Of a stretch of DNA of 64,000 nt, positions 46,256-55,881 are shown in pieces; positions within the stretch are counted from its first letter, which is position 1, and the number at the start of each line of letters is the position of its first letter. Both the position numbers and the translations under genes were made by a program. The notes under the pieces are model-generated. The model did no database searches. It had not been told where the DNA came from and saw only the letters and a program-made list of their open reading frames with translations. The DNA is taken from assembly GCA_003149065.1 (NCBI GenBank), contig QGFZ01000001.1, forward strand, positions 1,302,001-1,366,000. The letters are read 5' to 3'. Source of the DNA: Ruminococcaceae bacterium R-25 (GTDB taxonomy: Bacteria; Bacillota; Clostridia; Saccharofermentanales; Saccharofermentanaceae).

Positions 46256-46284
46256 AAAATAATACTTGTTGCAAAAAAAGTCAA
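46256..46284 (-). promoter_or_regulatory. Promoter of the T-box/trp operon
   Basis: On the minus strand TTGACT (46284-46279), a 17-base spacer and TATTTT (46261-46256), a good -35 with an imperfect -10. Confidence 0.55.
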
Positions 46285-46344
46285 CTGTTTTTTGCCGTGC
46301 CCGGCAACAGCGTAATTCTTCATTTGCGAAATATATGCCGTTTG

Positions 46345-47907
46345 TCAGCCCAGTTTGTAAGTATCCCTTACCATCTCATAAGATGCTTTATCGGATTCAA
46401 AATACTCAACTGTGATGTAATGGAACTTATTGTTATTGTCCAGGAACAGCCAGAGGTTCACATACATTCCGTCTGTAGCCTTGCCGGAGATCTCATATGC
46501 GTCAAAACCTCCGATCGTCGTTGTTTTCATATCGATATTGGAATAACCGCTCGTTTGCATACCGGTCTTCAGGGAATCCGCGATCTGCTTGAGCGCAGTG
46601 CTGTTATAAGTATTCTTATAAACGCAGAGATTGATTATCGTCTGTGTTTCCCTGTTTCTCCTGCTCTGTACGGAATCGAAATTGGATCCTGAAAGAACTG
46701 CATCATTCCAAATATCCCACTTGCCCTGAGTCAGGGTAACTGTTCCCGTGATGCTGTCACCCATTGTCTGAGCATCGGGATCTGCTTCGGTAACTGTAGC
46801 CTCAGTAGTTGAATCAGTTGTGGGCTCTGTAGTTGTCGGATCGATCTGGTCCTTGATCTTTTCGTAATCATCTTCCTGAATGAATGAGAGCTTGATATCC
46901 GTGCTCATATCGATCAGGAGCAGGCTCGGATCAGGACTTGTTACGAGGAAACCATAGCACGCTGTCTCCCATTCCTTATCCTTGATGTTCTCTCCGTCAA
47001 CCCACTGACCGTCATTTTCGAAAACTATAAGGACAAAGTTATCTTCCTTAAATGCGCTGTTATCAGACATCAGTTGCTGGACGTCACTCTTTTTCACGCC
47101 ATAGCTCTTGTATGACGAAGTCAGCATGTCAATTGCCTTATCACCGGTAAAGATCCTGTAGTTACCGGAAATATAGTTATCATCAAGATCTTCATAGCTG
47201 ACAAAATACTTAAATGACTTATCCTTTTTGAATTCCATGCATGAAGCATCTTCTATTGAAACCCAGCGGCTTGCAACGATCTTCTTAACATACTTGTTTG
47301 AATAATCTGTCTGTTTGTCTGTAGCCTCATCCAGAGTATCGATCAGCTCCATTGGATTAGTGATATTGCCTCTTTCGAACTCTTTCTGAACATCTGCCCA
47401 TACCATAGGCAGCGATATAGCCAGGCTGAAGATCAGGACACCTGAAAGAATAAGGCCGGCAATAGCTTTGCCCCTGCCGGGCTGCCTCTTCTTGGATGAA
47501 ACGATCAGGCCTATGAGCGAAAACAATAATCCGAACGGTGCGGTAATACCCATCGTACACCAGCCGATGATCGACAATGCGAGACCTGCATTACACCATC
47601 CGTTTGACTTCGGTCTGTTAGCCCTGTTCTGAACAGGCTGCGTAATAGGCTGTGCATAAACAGGCTGAGCAGGCGCGATCGGAATCGGCTGTTCAGCAGG
47701 TGTAACCGGTACAGACTCGCTTGAAGGTCGCGTCCAATACTGTTGCTGAGGATTCGGGATCTGAACTGCCTCAGGCTGTGCCTGCTGGACAGGCTGCTGC
47801 ACGGGCTGCTGTTGAACGGGCTGTGCTACCGGAAGCGGACCTCCACAGCTGGTACAAAACTTTGCTCCGTCATAATTTTGTGCTCCGCAATTAGGACATA
47901 CTGCCAT
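46345..47907 (-). CDS. Zinc-ribbon, multi-segment membrane protein with outer domain
   Basis: A 520-residue protein. Zinc ribbon CPNCG/CTSCGG at residues 4-23, then a Gln/Pro/Val-rich low-complexity stretch (about 25-95), two membrane segments (about 107-165, with NAGLALSIIGWCTMGITAPFG) and a third near the end of that block. The outer region contains a Thr-rich spacer (TTTEPTTDSTTEATVTEA) between two folded parts. The N-terminal plan (zinc ribbon + Q/P linker + DUF4190-like membrane pair) is common in Clostridia. Function unknown. It shares its zinc-ribbon/membrane plan with 7810-8562. Confidence 0.78.
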   Translation of the reverse strand: MAVCPNCGAQNYDGAKFCTSCGGPLPVAQPVQQQPVQQPVQQAQPEAVQIPNPQQQYWTRPSSESVPVTPAEQPIPIAPAQPVYAQPITQPVQNRANRPKSNGWCNAGLALSIIGWCTMGITAPFGLLFSLIGLIVSSKKRQPGRGKAIAGLILSGVLIFSLAISLPMVWADVQKEFERGNITNPMELIDTLDEATDKQTDYSNKYVKKIVASRWVSIEDASCMEFKKDKSFKYFVSYEDLDDNYISGNYRIFTGDKAIDMLTSSYKSYGVKKSDVQQLMSDNSAFKEDNFVLIVFENDGQWVDGENIKDKEWETACYGFLVTSPDPSLLLIDMSTDIKLSFIQEDDYEKIKDQIDPTTTEPTTDSTTEATVTEADPDAQTMGDSITGTVTLTQGKWDIWNDAVLSGSNFDSVQSRRNRETQTIINLCVYKNTYNSTALKQIADSLKTGMQTSGYSNIDMKTTTIGGFDAYEISGKATDGMYVNLWLFLDNNNKFHYITVEYFESDKASYEMVRDTYKLG

Positions 47908-47992
47908 ACTAAATCTCCTTATCCACTTATTCTAAACGACCCGCCATTATGACGGATCGTTCTTAACGACTTCTTTATCTTCAGTCTTGTAT

Positions 47993-49183
47993 TTATTCTT
48001 TTTCATTTTCTCTTTTGTTTGCTTCCTCTTCGTCCTTGACCTTCTTTCTTTGAGCAAGCCACGGGACAGCAATCTCTCTATAGATGTACGAGAGTATTGC
48101 CGCAAGCGGGATAGCTAAGAGCACTCCGGGTACGCCCCACAGCTTTCCGCCTACAACGAGGAATACGAGAACAAGGAATGCCGGAACCTTGAGTGCGGAA
48201 CCGAACAGCCTCGGCTTGATGACGTAGCCGTCGATAAGCTGCAAAGCGAGCGTAAATATAAGGAACGGAATAACAGATTCCGGATGTGCCAAAAGCAAGA
48301 TAACCGCACAGATAAATGCGCCGACGAAAGGACCGAATGTCGGAGCGAGGTTCGTAAGCGCTACGACTACCGAGCAGAAGACTGCATAAGGCATGTGCAT
48401 CGAGAACATAAACAGGCAGTTAACGGCACCTACGATCAAAGCATCAACAAGCTCGCAGACAATGAATCTTGAGAAGATCGAATTAAATCTCTTCCAGACA
48501 TTTCTGCAGTTTTCATAATGCTTGGAAGGAATTACGAGGAAGAAGAATTCAGACAGTATCTCAACGAGTTTCTTTTTTCCGATAAGGAAATAGAAAGAAA
48601 GGATAATTCCGATAAGAAAATTAAATGCACCGGAACCTAAAGAAGCTGAGAACTTGATCACACCTGTAGCAGTAATGTCATTTCCGAGAGCAAACTTTCT
48701 GATAACAGTAGTAAGGTTTGACTGCTCCTTGATAAAGTCGACCAGCGTATGCTTGAAATCTTCATCCAATTCAGAGGCCGTAACAAGTGCCTTAAGGCTG
48801 TTCATATACCCTGAAAGGCCCATAGCGAAGTTCGTGATATTTTCCACGAGCATAGGGGTAATGATGATAAGAAGGCCGACAAGAAGGCCGATAATAAAGA
48901 CAAGCGATACTACAGCCGAGATGATCCATGCCGCATCTTCATTTTTCTTGAAGAGCTTCTTGACTCTCTTGTAAATGAAAACTGCAAGCGGATTAACTGT
49001 GTAAGCTATAACCGCACCGATAATGACCGTGGAAGTGATGGTAAGGAAAGAATTGAAAAATCCCTTAATGCTTCCGATATGAGATAACAGCATGTAGAAC
49101 ACAACAACGATACACAAAGATATCGTGAGTCCTGACCATCTGTTCTTTTCTGTTTTGTTGAAACGCTGCTTGTAATTAACCAT
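47993..49183 (-). CDS. AI-2E family (PerM/YtvI-like) transporter
   Basis: A 396-residue polytopic protein. N-terminal pair of membrane segments, a long hydrophilic middle (NLTTVIRKFALGNDITATG), and the family-typical C-terminal NLAPTFGPFVGAFICAVILL and LVVGGKLWGVPGVLLAIPLAA. The family exports small molecules or ions, and its AI-2 name comes from one E. coli member. Substrate unknown here. C-terminal tail is charged. Confidence 0.88.
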   Translation of the reverse strand: MVNYKQRFNKTEKNRWSGLTISLCIVVVFYMLLSHIGSIKGFFNSFLTITSTVIIGAVIAYTVNPLAVFIYKRVKKLFKKNEDAAWIISAVVSLVFIIGLLVGLLIIITPMLVENITNFAMGLSGYMNSLKALVTASELDEDFKHTLVDFIKEQSNLTTVIRKFALGNDITATGVIKFSASLGSGAFNFLIGIILSFYFLIGKKKLVEILSEFFFLVIPSKHYENCRNVWKRFNSIFSRFIVCELVDALIVGAVNCLFMFSMHMPYAVFCSVVVALTNLAPTFGPFVGAFICAVILLLAHPESVIPFLIFTLALQLIDGYVIKPRLFGSALKVPAFLVLVFLVVGGKLWGVPGVLLAIPLAAILSYIYREIAVPWLAQRKKVKDEEEANKRENEKE

Positions 49184-49281
49184 GCGCTAATTATATCAGC
49201 ATAGTTATGAGAAATCACTTTAAATGTAATTAAGAAAGCCTTAATTATTCGAGTTTATTATTTGCTGCTGTTCCTGCCCGT

Positions 49282-49311
49282 AAAAATACTCCCGCAGCTT
49301 GGTGCGGGAGT
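49282..49311 (-). terminator. Terminator of the 21-codon transcript
   Basis: ACTCCCGCA and TGCGGGAGT (9-base stem) with a six-base loop; TATTTTTA follows on the minus strand. It lies 95 bases after the small reading frame's stop, before the AI-2E gene. Confidence 0.85.
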
Positions 49312-49405
49312 GGGCTTATATGTTACAAATAATATTCAGATGTAATTCCAAGTTCGATTGATCTCTTGATTCTAGTTTTGAGAATAACTCAAATTTAAGT
49401 AAAAC

Positions 49406-49471
49406 TTACTTGGAGGAAACGGTTGAACCAAGCAAGACCAATCGTCTGCTTGATTGTGTTTCACTTCCCAT
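49406..49471 (-). CDS. Candidate 21-residue peptide gene
   Basis: An ATG at 49471 begins a 21-codon frame ending TAA (MGSETQSSRRLVLLG then STVSSK). AAGGAGG lies eight bases before the ATG, one of the best ribosome sites in the window. An extended -10 promoter lies about 50 bases upstream and a terminator 95 bases downstream, so a transcript of about 220 bases stands alone. The peptide has a basic pair and a short hydrophobic core, with no cysteine. It might be a short peptide, a leader, or part of a dual-function RNA. No homologue is claimed. Confidence 0.5.
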   Translation of the reverse strand: MGSETQSSRRLVLLGSTVSSK

Positions 49472-49519
49472 TGGTCTCACCTCCTTAGAACTTTTTGAGT
49501 TCCTTTTCTTGATGGCTTG

Positions 49520-49528
49520 AGTATAGCA
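49520..49528 (-). promoter_or_regulatory. Extended -10 promoter of the small peptide transcript
   Basis: On the minus strand TGCTATACT, with TATACT at 49525-49520 and TG one base before it. The -35 region is A-rich and poor. The predicted start gives a leader of about 40 bases before ATG. Confidence 0.5.
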
Positions 49529-49659
49529 CAATCCAGGTCAGATTTTGTTACAAAAAAGTGAACGTTTTCTGACATCGGGATATCGCGAACACCCGGCATA
49601 AAATATGCGTAAAAACACACAAAGCCTCTATAAACCGCCGCCCGGTCTATGCGAAAAAT

Positions 49660-49945
49660 CGGGCAAAAGTCGGGCACTGCCCGATTGCCTGCATGATTAC
49701 TTATCGTTACTCAATATAAAATACGTCAAAAAATCCGGCGCTGCCTGATATTTGCAAGATTTATGAGCGAATAGCCGTTCCTGCTGCCGGACCTTATGAC
49801 GTTTTTGATCATTACGGCATCTGATACGGCTATAGCCTTATTGGCTGCCGTATTTTCTGCTGTTTTCGGGCCATAATATGGCATCTGATACGGCTATAGC
49901 CGTACCGGTTGCCGTATCCGGTTTTAGCCGGGAATAAACAAGCAG
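49660..49945. other. Gene-free, hairpin-rich intergenic stretch
   Basis: I see no convincing reading frame here. It holds a hairpin AATCGGGCA/TGCCCGATT near 49660-49690, a repeated 64-bp hairpin unit and several GC-rich inverted segments. It lies between the small peptide transcript and the U32 gene terminator. Confidence 0.6.
49816..49918. repeat. Two 64-bp-spaced copies of a hairpin repeat
   Basis: The 22 bases starting GGCATCTGATACGG occur at 49816-49837 and 49880-49901. Each copy starts a hairpin with arms ATACGGC/GCCGTAT, at 49824-49830/49847-49853 and 49888-49894/49911-49917. Left and right arms are both displaced by exactly 64 bases, so the whole unit is duplicated while the loops have drifted. 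Too few copies for a CRISPR array. A small palindromic element family is possible. Confidence 0.6.
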
Positions 49946-49968
49946 CAAAAAGAGCGGCACCGCCGCTC
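49946..49968 (-). terminator. Terminator of the U32 peptidase gene
   Basis: On the minus strand GAGCGGC-GGT-GCCGCTC followed by TTTTT, 26 bases after the stop. Confidence 0.88.
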
Positions 49969-49994
49969 AAACCGTCAATCTTCAAAGCACTTAT

Positions 49995-51284
49995 TTACTG
50001 GGGTGCAGGAATACCGAAGTCCTTGTCGCCGTCACGGGACAGGAATGTCATGGGCGGGAGCTCGACAACTGAACCGTCAGCTGAAGATACCGCCTTCATG
50101 TAGAAGGTCATTTCAGGGTGCGGGCAGGAATCGACTGGATTCATCTTGCCGTCGTAGAGCTCTGATACGACTACCGGAGCTACATAACCTTCAGGCATGA
50201 GAACATTAAGCGTATCGCCCTTATAGAGCTTATTCTTCTGGGTGACCTTGATAAGTCCTGAATCCTTATCAAAGTTCTCTGTAACGCCTACCACAAAAGC
50301 AGGCTTGTTATAAGACTTGTCAGGATCGATTTTGGCATCGTCTGCAGGGCTATCGAAAAAGAATCCCGTATCATAATCCCTGTGAACGACCTTATCGAGA
50401 ATAACCTTCCAGCGGGGATCAACACGATAGTTCTCAGGATCAAGGCAGCAGAGATCGACTGCTTCCCTGTAGACCTTGGTTACGGCTGCAGCATAATAAG
50501 CACCCTTGATACGGCCTTCGATTTTGAAAGAATTGATGTCGGCATCTAAAAGCTCGGGAATATGGTCGATCATGCAGATGTCACGGCTGCCGAAGATATA
50601 TGTACCGCGCCGGTCTTCTTCAACAGGAAGCGGGATGTCGGGACGCTTTTCTTCGACAACATAATAACCCCATCTGCATGGCTGTGCGCATGCACCGCCG
50701 TTGGATCTTCTGCCTGTGAAGTAGTTGGACAAAAGGCATCTGCCAGAATAAGAAACGCACATAGCACCGTGAACAAAGCATTCGAGTTCGACATCAGAAG
50801 GGATTGCCGCACGGATCTTTTTGATCTGTTCAAGAGAGACCTCACGTGCGAGGACTATTCTTTTCGCGCCCTGTTTGGCCCAGAAATTACACGCAGCACT
50901 GTTTGTTATGCTCGCCTGTGTTGAGATATGGATCTCTAAATCAGGGCATAATGTGCGAGCCATTGTAAAGACACCGGGATCGGAGATCAACACTGCGTCA
51001 GCACCGCTCTCCAGACCGACGAACTTGATGGCATGCTCAAGGCCTGCTAAGTCTTCTTCGGTCGGCATGACATTAAGGGTAACGTAACACTTGACCCCAT
51101 GTTCATGCGCATAGGCGATACCCGCCTTCATTTCTTCTTCGTTGAAGTTATCTGAAAAAGCCCTGAGGCCGTAACTCTGGCCTGAAAGGTAGACCGCATC
51201 GGCACCGTAAGCTACTGCGGCACGGAGCTTATCCGGATTTCCGGCAGGGCTTAAAATCTCAAAACGCGAACGGTCGTAACCCAT
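49995..51284 (-). CDS. U32-family peptidase / RNA hydroxylation-type protein
   Basis: A 429-residue U32 protein. The family core is present: FEILSPAGNPDKLRAAVAYG, ADAVYLSGQSYGLRAF and ECFVHGAMCVSYSGRCLLSN (in two parts). GGACAQPCRW and the SRDIC cysteines give the four-cysteine set conserved in members linked to RNA hydroxylation (RlhA/TrhP). The biochemical role of this member is therefore more likely RNA modification than proteolysis, but this is not certain. ATG at 51284 is chosen because AAGGA lies eight bases before it. Confidence 0.85.
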   Translation of the reverse strand: MGYDRSRFEILSPAGNPDKLRAAVAYGADAVYLSGQSYGLRAFSDNFNEEEMKAGIAYAHEHGVKCYVTLNVMPTEEDLAGLEHAIKFVGLESGADAVLISDPGVFTMARTLCPDLEIHISTQASITNSAACNFWAKQGAKRIVLAREVSLEQIKKIRAAIPSDVELECFVHGAMCVSYSGRCLLSNYFTGRRSNGGACAQPCRWGYYVVEEKRPDIPLPVEEDRRGTYIFGSRDICMIDHIPELLDADINSFKIEGRIKGAYYAAAVTKVYREAVDLCCLDPENYRVDPRWKVILDKVVHRDYDTGFFFDSPADDAKIDPDKSYNKPAFVVGVTENFDKDSGLIKVTQKNKLYKGDTLNVLMPEGYVAPVVVSELYDGKMNPVDSCPHPEMTFYMKAVSSADGSVVELPPMTFLSRDGDKDFGIPAPQ

Positions 51285-51307
51285 ATTCAAAATCCTTGAA
51301 AAGACTG

Positions 51308-52510
51308 TCAGTTATCGAGCACTTTAAGGCCGGAACTCTCGGTAGGTGTGGGAGTTGCGGAAGGCTCGGGTTCATTAACCTTTGACCAGTTATCCTTATA
51401 CTTTTCAACGTTCTTGTTATGATCTTTGAGCGTTGTGGCAAATGCAGTACCGCCATCGATACCTGTTGCGCAGAAATAAAGATAATTGCAGTTCGGCTCA
51501 GGATAAAGAGCTGCAGAGATAGCGTCGCTTCCCGGCATGCAGATAGGTCCCGGCGGAAGTCCCTTGTTTGTGTATGTGTTATAAGGGCTGTCTATGCCGA
51601 GTTCATCGTCTGAATGAAGCAGTGATGTCTTGCCGCCGCGCATCTCGATGAGATAGTTGATCGTGGCAGACGAACCAAGATAATGCATGGACTCATCCTT
51701 ATGCTTCAGTCTGTTATGGAAAACGGCGGAAACAAGCATCATGTCAGCAGGCTTACCGGTCTCCATCTGGATAACGGATGCCATGGTAATAACCTCGTCC
51801 ATCGTCATGCCGAGCTTCTTTGCTCTTGCATAGTACTCATCGTAAAGATTGTTCTGCATGTTGTTTAAGAATCTTCTGATGATGCTTTCAGGACTTGCAT
51901 TGATGTCGAAATAATAAGTATCGGGATAGAGATATCCTGCGAGGATGAAGTCTCTGCCTTCCTTGATCTCGATCTGTGAAACAAATTCATAGTCGACAAA
52001 AAGGTTAGGAGAATTCATGCACTTGTCGAATTCGGCATCATCGAAATTAAGGCCTGCATCGTGGAGGATCTTCTTGATCTCATAATATGTGGATCCTTCG
52101 GGGATCGTTACCTTAACCGCATCCGGTTCAAGTGTCAGGAAATACATGAGCTCGTCATAAGTAAAGCCCTTAAGGAGGTAATGGGTACCGGCTACATATG
52201 CGCCGTCAAAACCGTTGAGCTTGCTTATGATCGAGAAAAGGCCCTTATTCGTTATAAGGCCTTTCTCGTATAGTTTGTCTGCAATATCTGATGTGGAATC
52301 ACCGCTCTTGATTACGACGGTAACTGCGCCTTCAGTATCAGCTTTGATGTTGTACTTGCCCTTTTCGATATCGGCTTTCAAAGTGTTAAAACGCTTGTCC
52401 TGTGAGATGACATAGTTATAACCAACGTAAACGCCTGATACTGCGAATCCGAATAAAAGTACAATAACGATCAATATTCTGAGAGCGACTCTGACTTTGT
52501 TAGATAACAT
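51308..52510 (-). CDS. mltG: Endolytic murein transglycosylase MltG family
   Basis: A 400-residue protein with a membrane anchor (residues 9-30, ALRILIVIVLLFGFAVSGVY) and an outer YceG/MltG domain that cuts nascent peptidoglycan. Family segments: VTIPEGSTYYEI, LAGYLYPDTYYF, MASVIQMETGKPADMMLVSAVFHNRL (in two parts) and NTYTNKGLPPGPICMPG. The usual (I/V)EKE motif reads IQMET, keeping only the second glutamate. The Ser/Pro/Thr-rich tail is short. It lies upstream of the U32 gene. Confidence 0.88.
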   Translation of the reverse strand: MLSNKVRVALRILIVIVLLFGFAVSGVYVGYNYVISQDKRFNTLKADIEKGKYNIKADTEGAVTVVIKSGDSTSDIADKLYEKGLITNKGLFSIISKLNGFDGAYVAGTHYLLKGFTYDELMYFLTLEPDAVKVTIPEGSTYYEIKKILHDAGLNFDDAEFDKCMNSPNLFVDYEFVSQIEIKEGRDFILAGYLYPDTYYFDINASPESIIRRFLNNMQNNLYDEYYARAKKLGMTMDEVITMASVIQMETGKPADMMLVSAVFHNRLKHKDESMHYLGSSATINYLIEMRGGKTSLLHSDDELGIDSPYNTYTNKGLPPGPICMPGSDAISAALYPEPNCNYLYFCATGIDGGTAFATTLKDHNKNVEKYKDNWSKVNEPEPSATPTPTESSGLKVLDN

Positions 52511-52543
52511 AAGTTAAAGGCTACCCCCGTAAATTTCTAAATT

Positions 52544-54394
52544 TTATGCGTCCCTCTTTGCCTTTGCAAGTGTCTTGGCACGCAGGTCATTATTCAATAT
52601 CTTCTTGCGAAGTCTGATGCTCTGGGGAGTTACCTCGCAAAGCTCATCATCTTCGACAAATTCCAGGCACTGTTCAAGGGAGTAAACCAGCGGAGGTGTA
52701 AGACGCATAGCATCGTCAGCACCTGCTGAACGCATGTTGGTTACATGCTTCTTTTTGCAGACATTAACGGTAATGTCATCAGGCTTAGGGTTGATACCAA
52801 CGATCATGCCTTCGTATACCGGTGTGCCTGCTCCAATGAAGAGTGCACCTCTATCCTGAGCATTGTACAATCCGTAGGTTACTGCCGTTCCGGTCTCGAA
52901 AGCAACGAGAACGCCCTGACTTCTGGTCTCGATCTCACCTGCGAAGGGTTCAAAGCCCGAGATAATGCTGTTCATTATACCATTGCCCTTAGTGTCGGTC
53001 AAAAACTCGGTACGGTATCCGAGAAGGCCTCTGGACGGGATCTTGAACTCAAGACGCGTATATCCCTTGGTAGGAGGAAGCATGTTTAAGAGCTCTCCCT
53101 TACGCTTTCCGATCTTCTCCATGACAGGGCCGACGAATTCCTCAGGAACATCGATAACGAGGTCTTCCACAGGTTCTGAGAGAACACCGTCGATCTCCTT
53201 CATGATAACCTTCGGCTTGCTTACCTGGAACTCATATCCTTCACGGCGCATTGTCTCGATCAGGACTGAGAGATGGAGCTCTCCTCTGCCCTTTACGATG
53301 AATGCTTCTGTTGTATCTGTCTCTTCGACTCTCATGGAAACGTTTGTCTCGATTTCCTTGAAAAGTCTGTCTCTTAAGTGACGTGATGTAACGAACTTGC
53401 CTTCCTGTCCTGCGAAGGGGCTGTCGTTAACGGAGAATGTCATAGCGATCGTAGGCTCGTCGATCTTAACGAACGGAAGCGGCTCGGGATTAAGAGCATC
53501 GCAGAGAGTATCACCGATGTTGATGTCAGCAATACCGGCAACGCATACAATCTCACCGATGGAAGCTTCTGATACTTCCTCACGGCCCAGATTGTGGAAT
53601 CTCATGAGCTTAACGACTCTTGCATTACGCTTGCCGTCTTCACCGTAAGTAACGAGGGCAACGTTCTCACCCTGCTTGATAGTACCTCTCTCGACTCTTC
53701 CTACGCCGATTCTGCCGATATAAGGGTCAGAGTCGATGTTGGATACGAGAAGCTGCATGGGGCCTTCAGGATCACCTACAGGGCAAGGTGTGTACTTAAC
53801 TACTGTATCAAGGAGAGGTGTGAAATCGAGTTCCTTGCCTTCCTCATATTCCTTGAGGTCAAGTGTAGCGATGCATGTCTTACCGGACGTATAAACAACG
53901 GGGAATTCGAGCTGTTCGTCATCAGCACCGAGTTCGATGAAGAGATCCAATACCATGTCAACGACTTCAAGAGGTCTTGCATCAGGACGGTCGATCTTGT
54001 TGATGCATACGATAGGCTTAAGACCTAACTCAAGAGCCTTGTGAAGAACGAATCTTGTCTGGGGCATCGGTCCGTCGAAAGCATCTACAACGAGGAGAAC
54101 GGAGTCAACCATCTTAAGAACACGCTCAACCTCACCGCCGAAGTCAGCGTGGCCGGGAGTATCTACGACATTGATACGGATACCCTTGTAGTCGATAGCC
54201 GTATTCTTTGCGAGGATCGTGATGCCTCTCTCTCGCTCCAGGTCGTTAGAGTCCATTACCTGCTCTACTACCGTCTCATTCTCACGGTAAACGCCTGCCT
54301 GCTTGAGCATGGAGTCTACGATAGTTGTCTTACCGTGGTCGACGTGAGCAATGATTGCGATGTTTCTTAAGTTCTCGATAGTTGTGACTGCCAT
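52544..54394 (-). CDS. typA: GTP-binding protein TypA/BipA
   Basis: A 616-residue translational GTPase related to EF-G that helps 50S ribosome assembly and stress adaptation. G motifs: [34 protein letters not shown] and the family C-terminus [14 protein letters not shown] and [13 protein letters not shown]. The ATG at 54394 is preferred over the longer frame because GGGAGA precedes it. Single-gene unit between mltG and der. Confidence 0.96.
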   Translation of the reverse strand: MAVTTIENLRNIAIIAHVDHGKTTIVDSMLKQAGVYRENETVVEQVMDSNDLERERGITILAKNTAIDYKGIRINVVDTPGHADFGGEVERVLKMVDSVLLVVDAFDGPMPQTRFVLHKALELGLKPIVCINKIDRPDARPLEVVDMVLDLFIELGADDEQLEFPVVYTSGKTCIATLDLKEYEEGKELDFTPLLDTVVKYTPCPVGDPEGPMQLLVSNIDSDPYIGRIGVGRVERGTIKQGENVALVTYGEDGKRNARVVKLMRFHNLGREEVSEASIGEIVCVAGIADINIGDTLCDALNPEPLPFVKIDEPTIAMTFSVNDSPFAGQEGKFVTSRHLRDRLFKEIETNVSMRVEETDTTEAFIVKGRGELHLSVLIETMRREGYEFQVSKPKVIMKEIDGVLSEPVEDLVIDVPEEFVGPVMEKIGKRKGELLNMLPPTKGYTRLEFKIPSRGLLGYRTEFLTDTKGNGIMNSIISGFEPFAGEIETRSQGVLVAFETGTAVTYGLYNAQDRGALFIGAGTPVYEGMIVGINPKPDDITVNVCKKKHVTNMRSAGADDAMRLTPPLVYSLEQCLEFVEDDELCEVTPQSIRLRKKILNNDLRAKTLAKAKRDA

Positions 54395-54526
54395 AAATGA
54401 TTTCTCCCAAGTTAATAGATCGGGCACCTGGCCCAAAGCTGATACTTCTAATAATTATTAATTTAAACCGAGTAATATTTTGCTACTGAAACCTGGTTAT
54501 TTGTGACTGTGATATTTCACAAAATA

Positions 54527-55858
54527 TCAGTCTTCTTCGCCATTCTTATTACGCAAAAGGAGACGGATAGGAACACCTTCGAAGCCGAAGTTTCTTCTAA
54601 GCTGGTTTTCGAGATAACGCTCATAGGAAAAATGCGACAATTCCTTGTCGTTTACGAAAAGTGCGATCGTAGGCGGCTGCACGGATACCTGTGTGCCATA
54701 GTAGATACGGAGATGTCTTCCCTTGTCCTGAGGAGTCGGGACCTGTGTTACAGCCTCCGAGATCATCTTATTAAGAACGCTTGTGGTAAGGCGTTTTCTG
54801 GAATTGTCATATGCCATCTTGATCAAGGGGTAGATTTTATCTACACGCTGGCCCGTCTTAGCCGAGATAAAGAGTACAGGCGCATAATCCATAAAAGGAA
54901 GACGGTCTTTTACGATCTTTTCCATGGTCTCCAATGTACCTGTCTGCTTATCGATAAGATCCCACTTGTTTATAACGATCACGGAAGCCTTGCCGTTATC
55001 GTGGGCTAGGCCTGCGATCCTTGCATCCTGCTCTGTGACACCCGCTTCGGCATCGATCAGGATCACACATACATCTGCCCTGTCTACTGCTGCTAAGGCT
55101 CTTACCATCGAATAACGCTCAATGACGTCTTCGATCTTGCCCTTTTTGCGCATGCCGGCAGTATCCACGATCGTAAATGAACCATATTCATTCTCAATCA
55201 GGGAGTCTATTGTGTCTCTTGTAGTTCCGGCAATATCGGAAACGATGCTCCTCTCGGCGCCTGCAAGCTTGTTACACAAAGAAGACTTGCCTGCATTAGG
55301 TCTGCCGATGATTGCGACTCTGATCGTCTCGTCCTTGCCTTCAGTCTCATCTGCCGGAGGGAACTTTGATACGACCATATCGAGCATCTCGCCCAAGCCG
55401 AGCTTGTGAGCTGCCGAAATAGCGCATACATCCTCTAATCCCAGGTTATAGAACTCATAGAATTCCGGCGGAGGATCGCCTACATAGTCTGATTTGTTTA
55501 CGCAGACGACAACGGGACGTCCCGCTTTACGGAGCATTACGGCGATCTCCTCATCAGCTGCCGTAAGGCCGCTCTTAAGGTCGCACATAAAAAGGATGAC
55601 ATCTGCAGTCTCGATCGCAATCTCAGCCTGGATGCGCATCTGCTGCAAAATAATGTCATCTCCCGTGTCAGGCTCAATACCGCCCGTATCGATCATAATG
55701 AAGTCTCTGCCGCACCAGGAAGTCTCAGCATAGATACGGTCTCTGGTGACACCTGGGGTGTCATGAACGATGGAGATACGCTCTCCATAGATTGTGTTGA
55801 ATAGAGAGGATTTACCTACATTAGGTCTTCCTACTATTGCCACGACCGGTTTGCTCAT
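54527..55858 (-). CDS. der: Ribosome-assembly GTPase Der (EngA)
   Basis: A 443-residue protein with two GTPase domains in tandem, as only Der has: GRPNVGKSSLFN with DTPGVTRDR and VNKSD, then GRPNAGKSSLCN with DTAGMRKKG and INKWD. The C-terminal KH-like domain ends the protein (KGRHLRIYYGTQ). It acts in 50S subunit maturation. A terminator hairpin lies just upstream of its start, separating it from rpmF. Confidence 0.97.
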   Translation of the reverse strand: MSKPVVAIVGRPNVGKSSLFNTIYGERISIVHDTPGVTRDRIYAETSWCGRDFIMIDTGGIEPDTGDDIILQQMRIQAEIAIETADVILFMCDLKSGLTAADEEIAVMLRKAGRPVVVCVNKSDYVGDPPPEFYEFYNLGLEDVCAISAAHKLGLGEMLDMVVSKFPPADETEGKDETIRVAIIGRPNAGKSSLCNKLAGAERSIVSDIAGTTRDTIDSLIENEYGSFTIVDTAGMRKKGKIEDVIERYSMVRALAAVDRADVCVILIDAEAGVTEQDARIAGLAHDNGKASVIVINKWDLIDKQTGTLETMEKIVKDRLPFMDYAPVLFISAKTGQRVDKIYPLIKMAYDNSRKRLTTSVLNKMISEAVTQVPTPQDKGRHLRIYYGTQVSVQPPTIALFVNDKELSHFSYERYLENQLRRNFGFEGVPIRLLLRNKNGEED

Positions 55859-55881
55859 GCCTATGCCTTTCCTTCCTTTGC

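Noticed and set aside
46300-46330. Terminator-like hairpin TTGCCG/CGGCAA
   Set aside because: Followed by A-rich rather than T-rich sequence for the minus-strand gene; not counted.
49816-49918. CRISPR array
   Set aside because: Only two repeat copies, imperfect beyond 22 bases, no cas genes and no regular spacers.
53594-54028. 144-codon frame opposite typA
   Set aside because: Shadow of a conserved GTPase gene.
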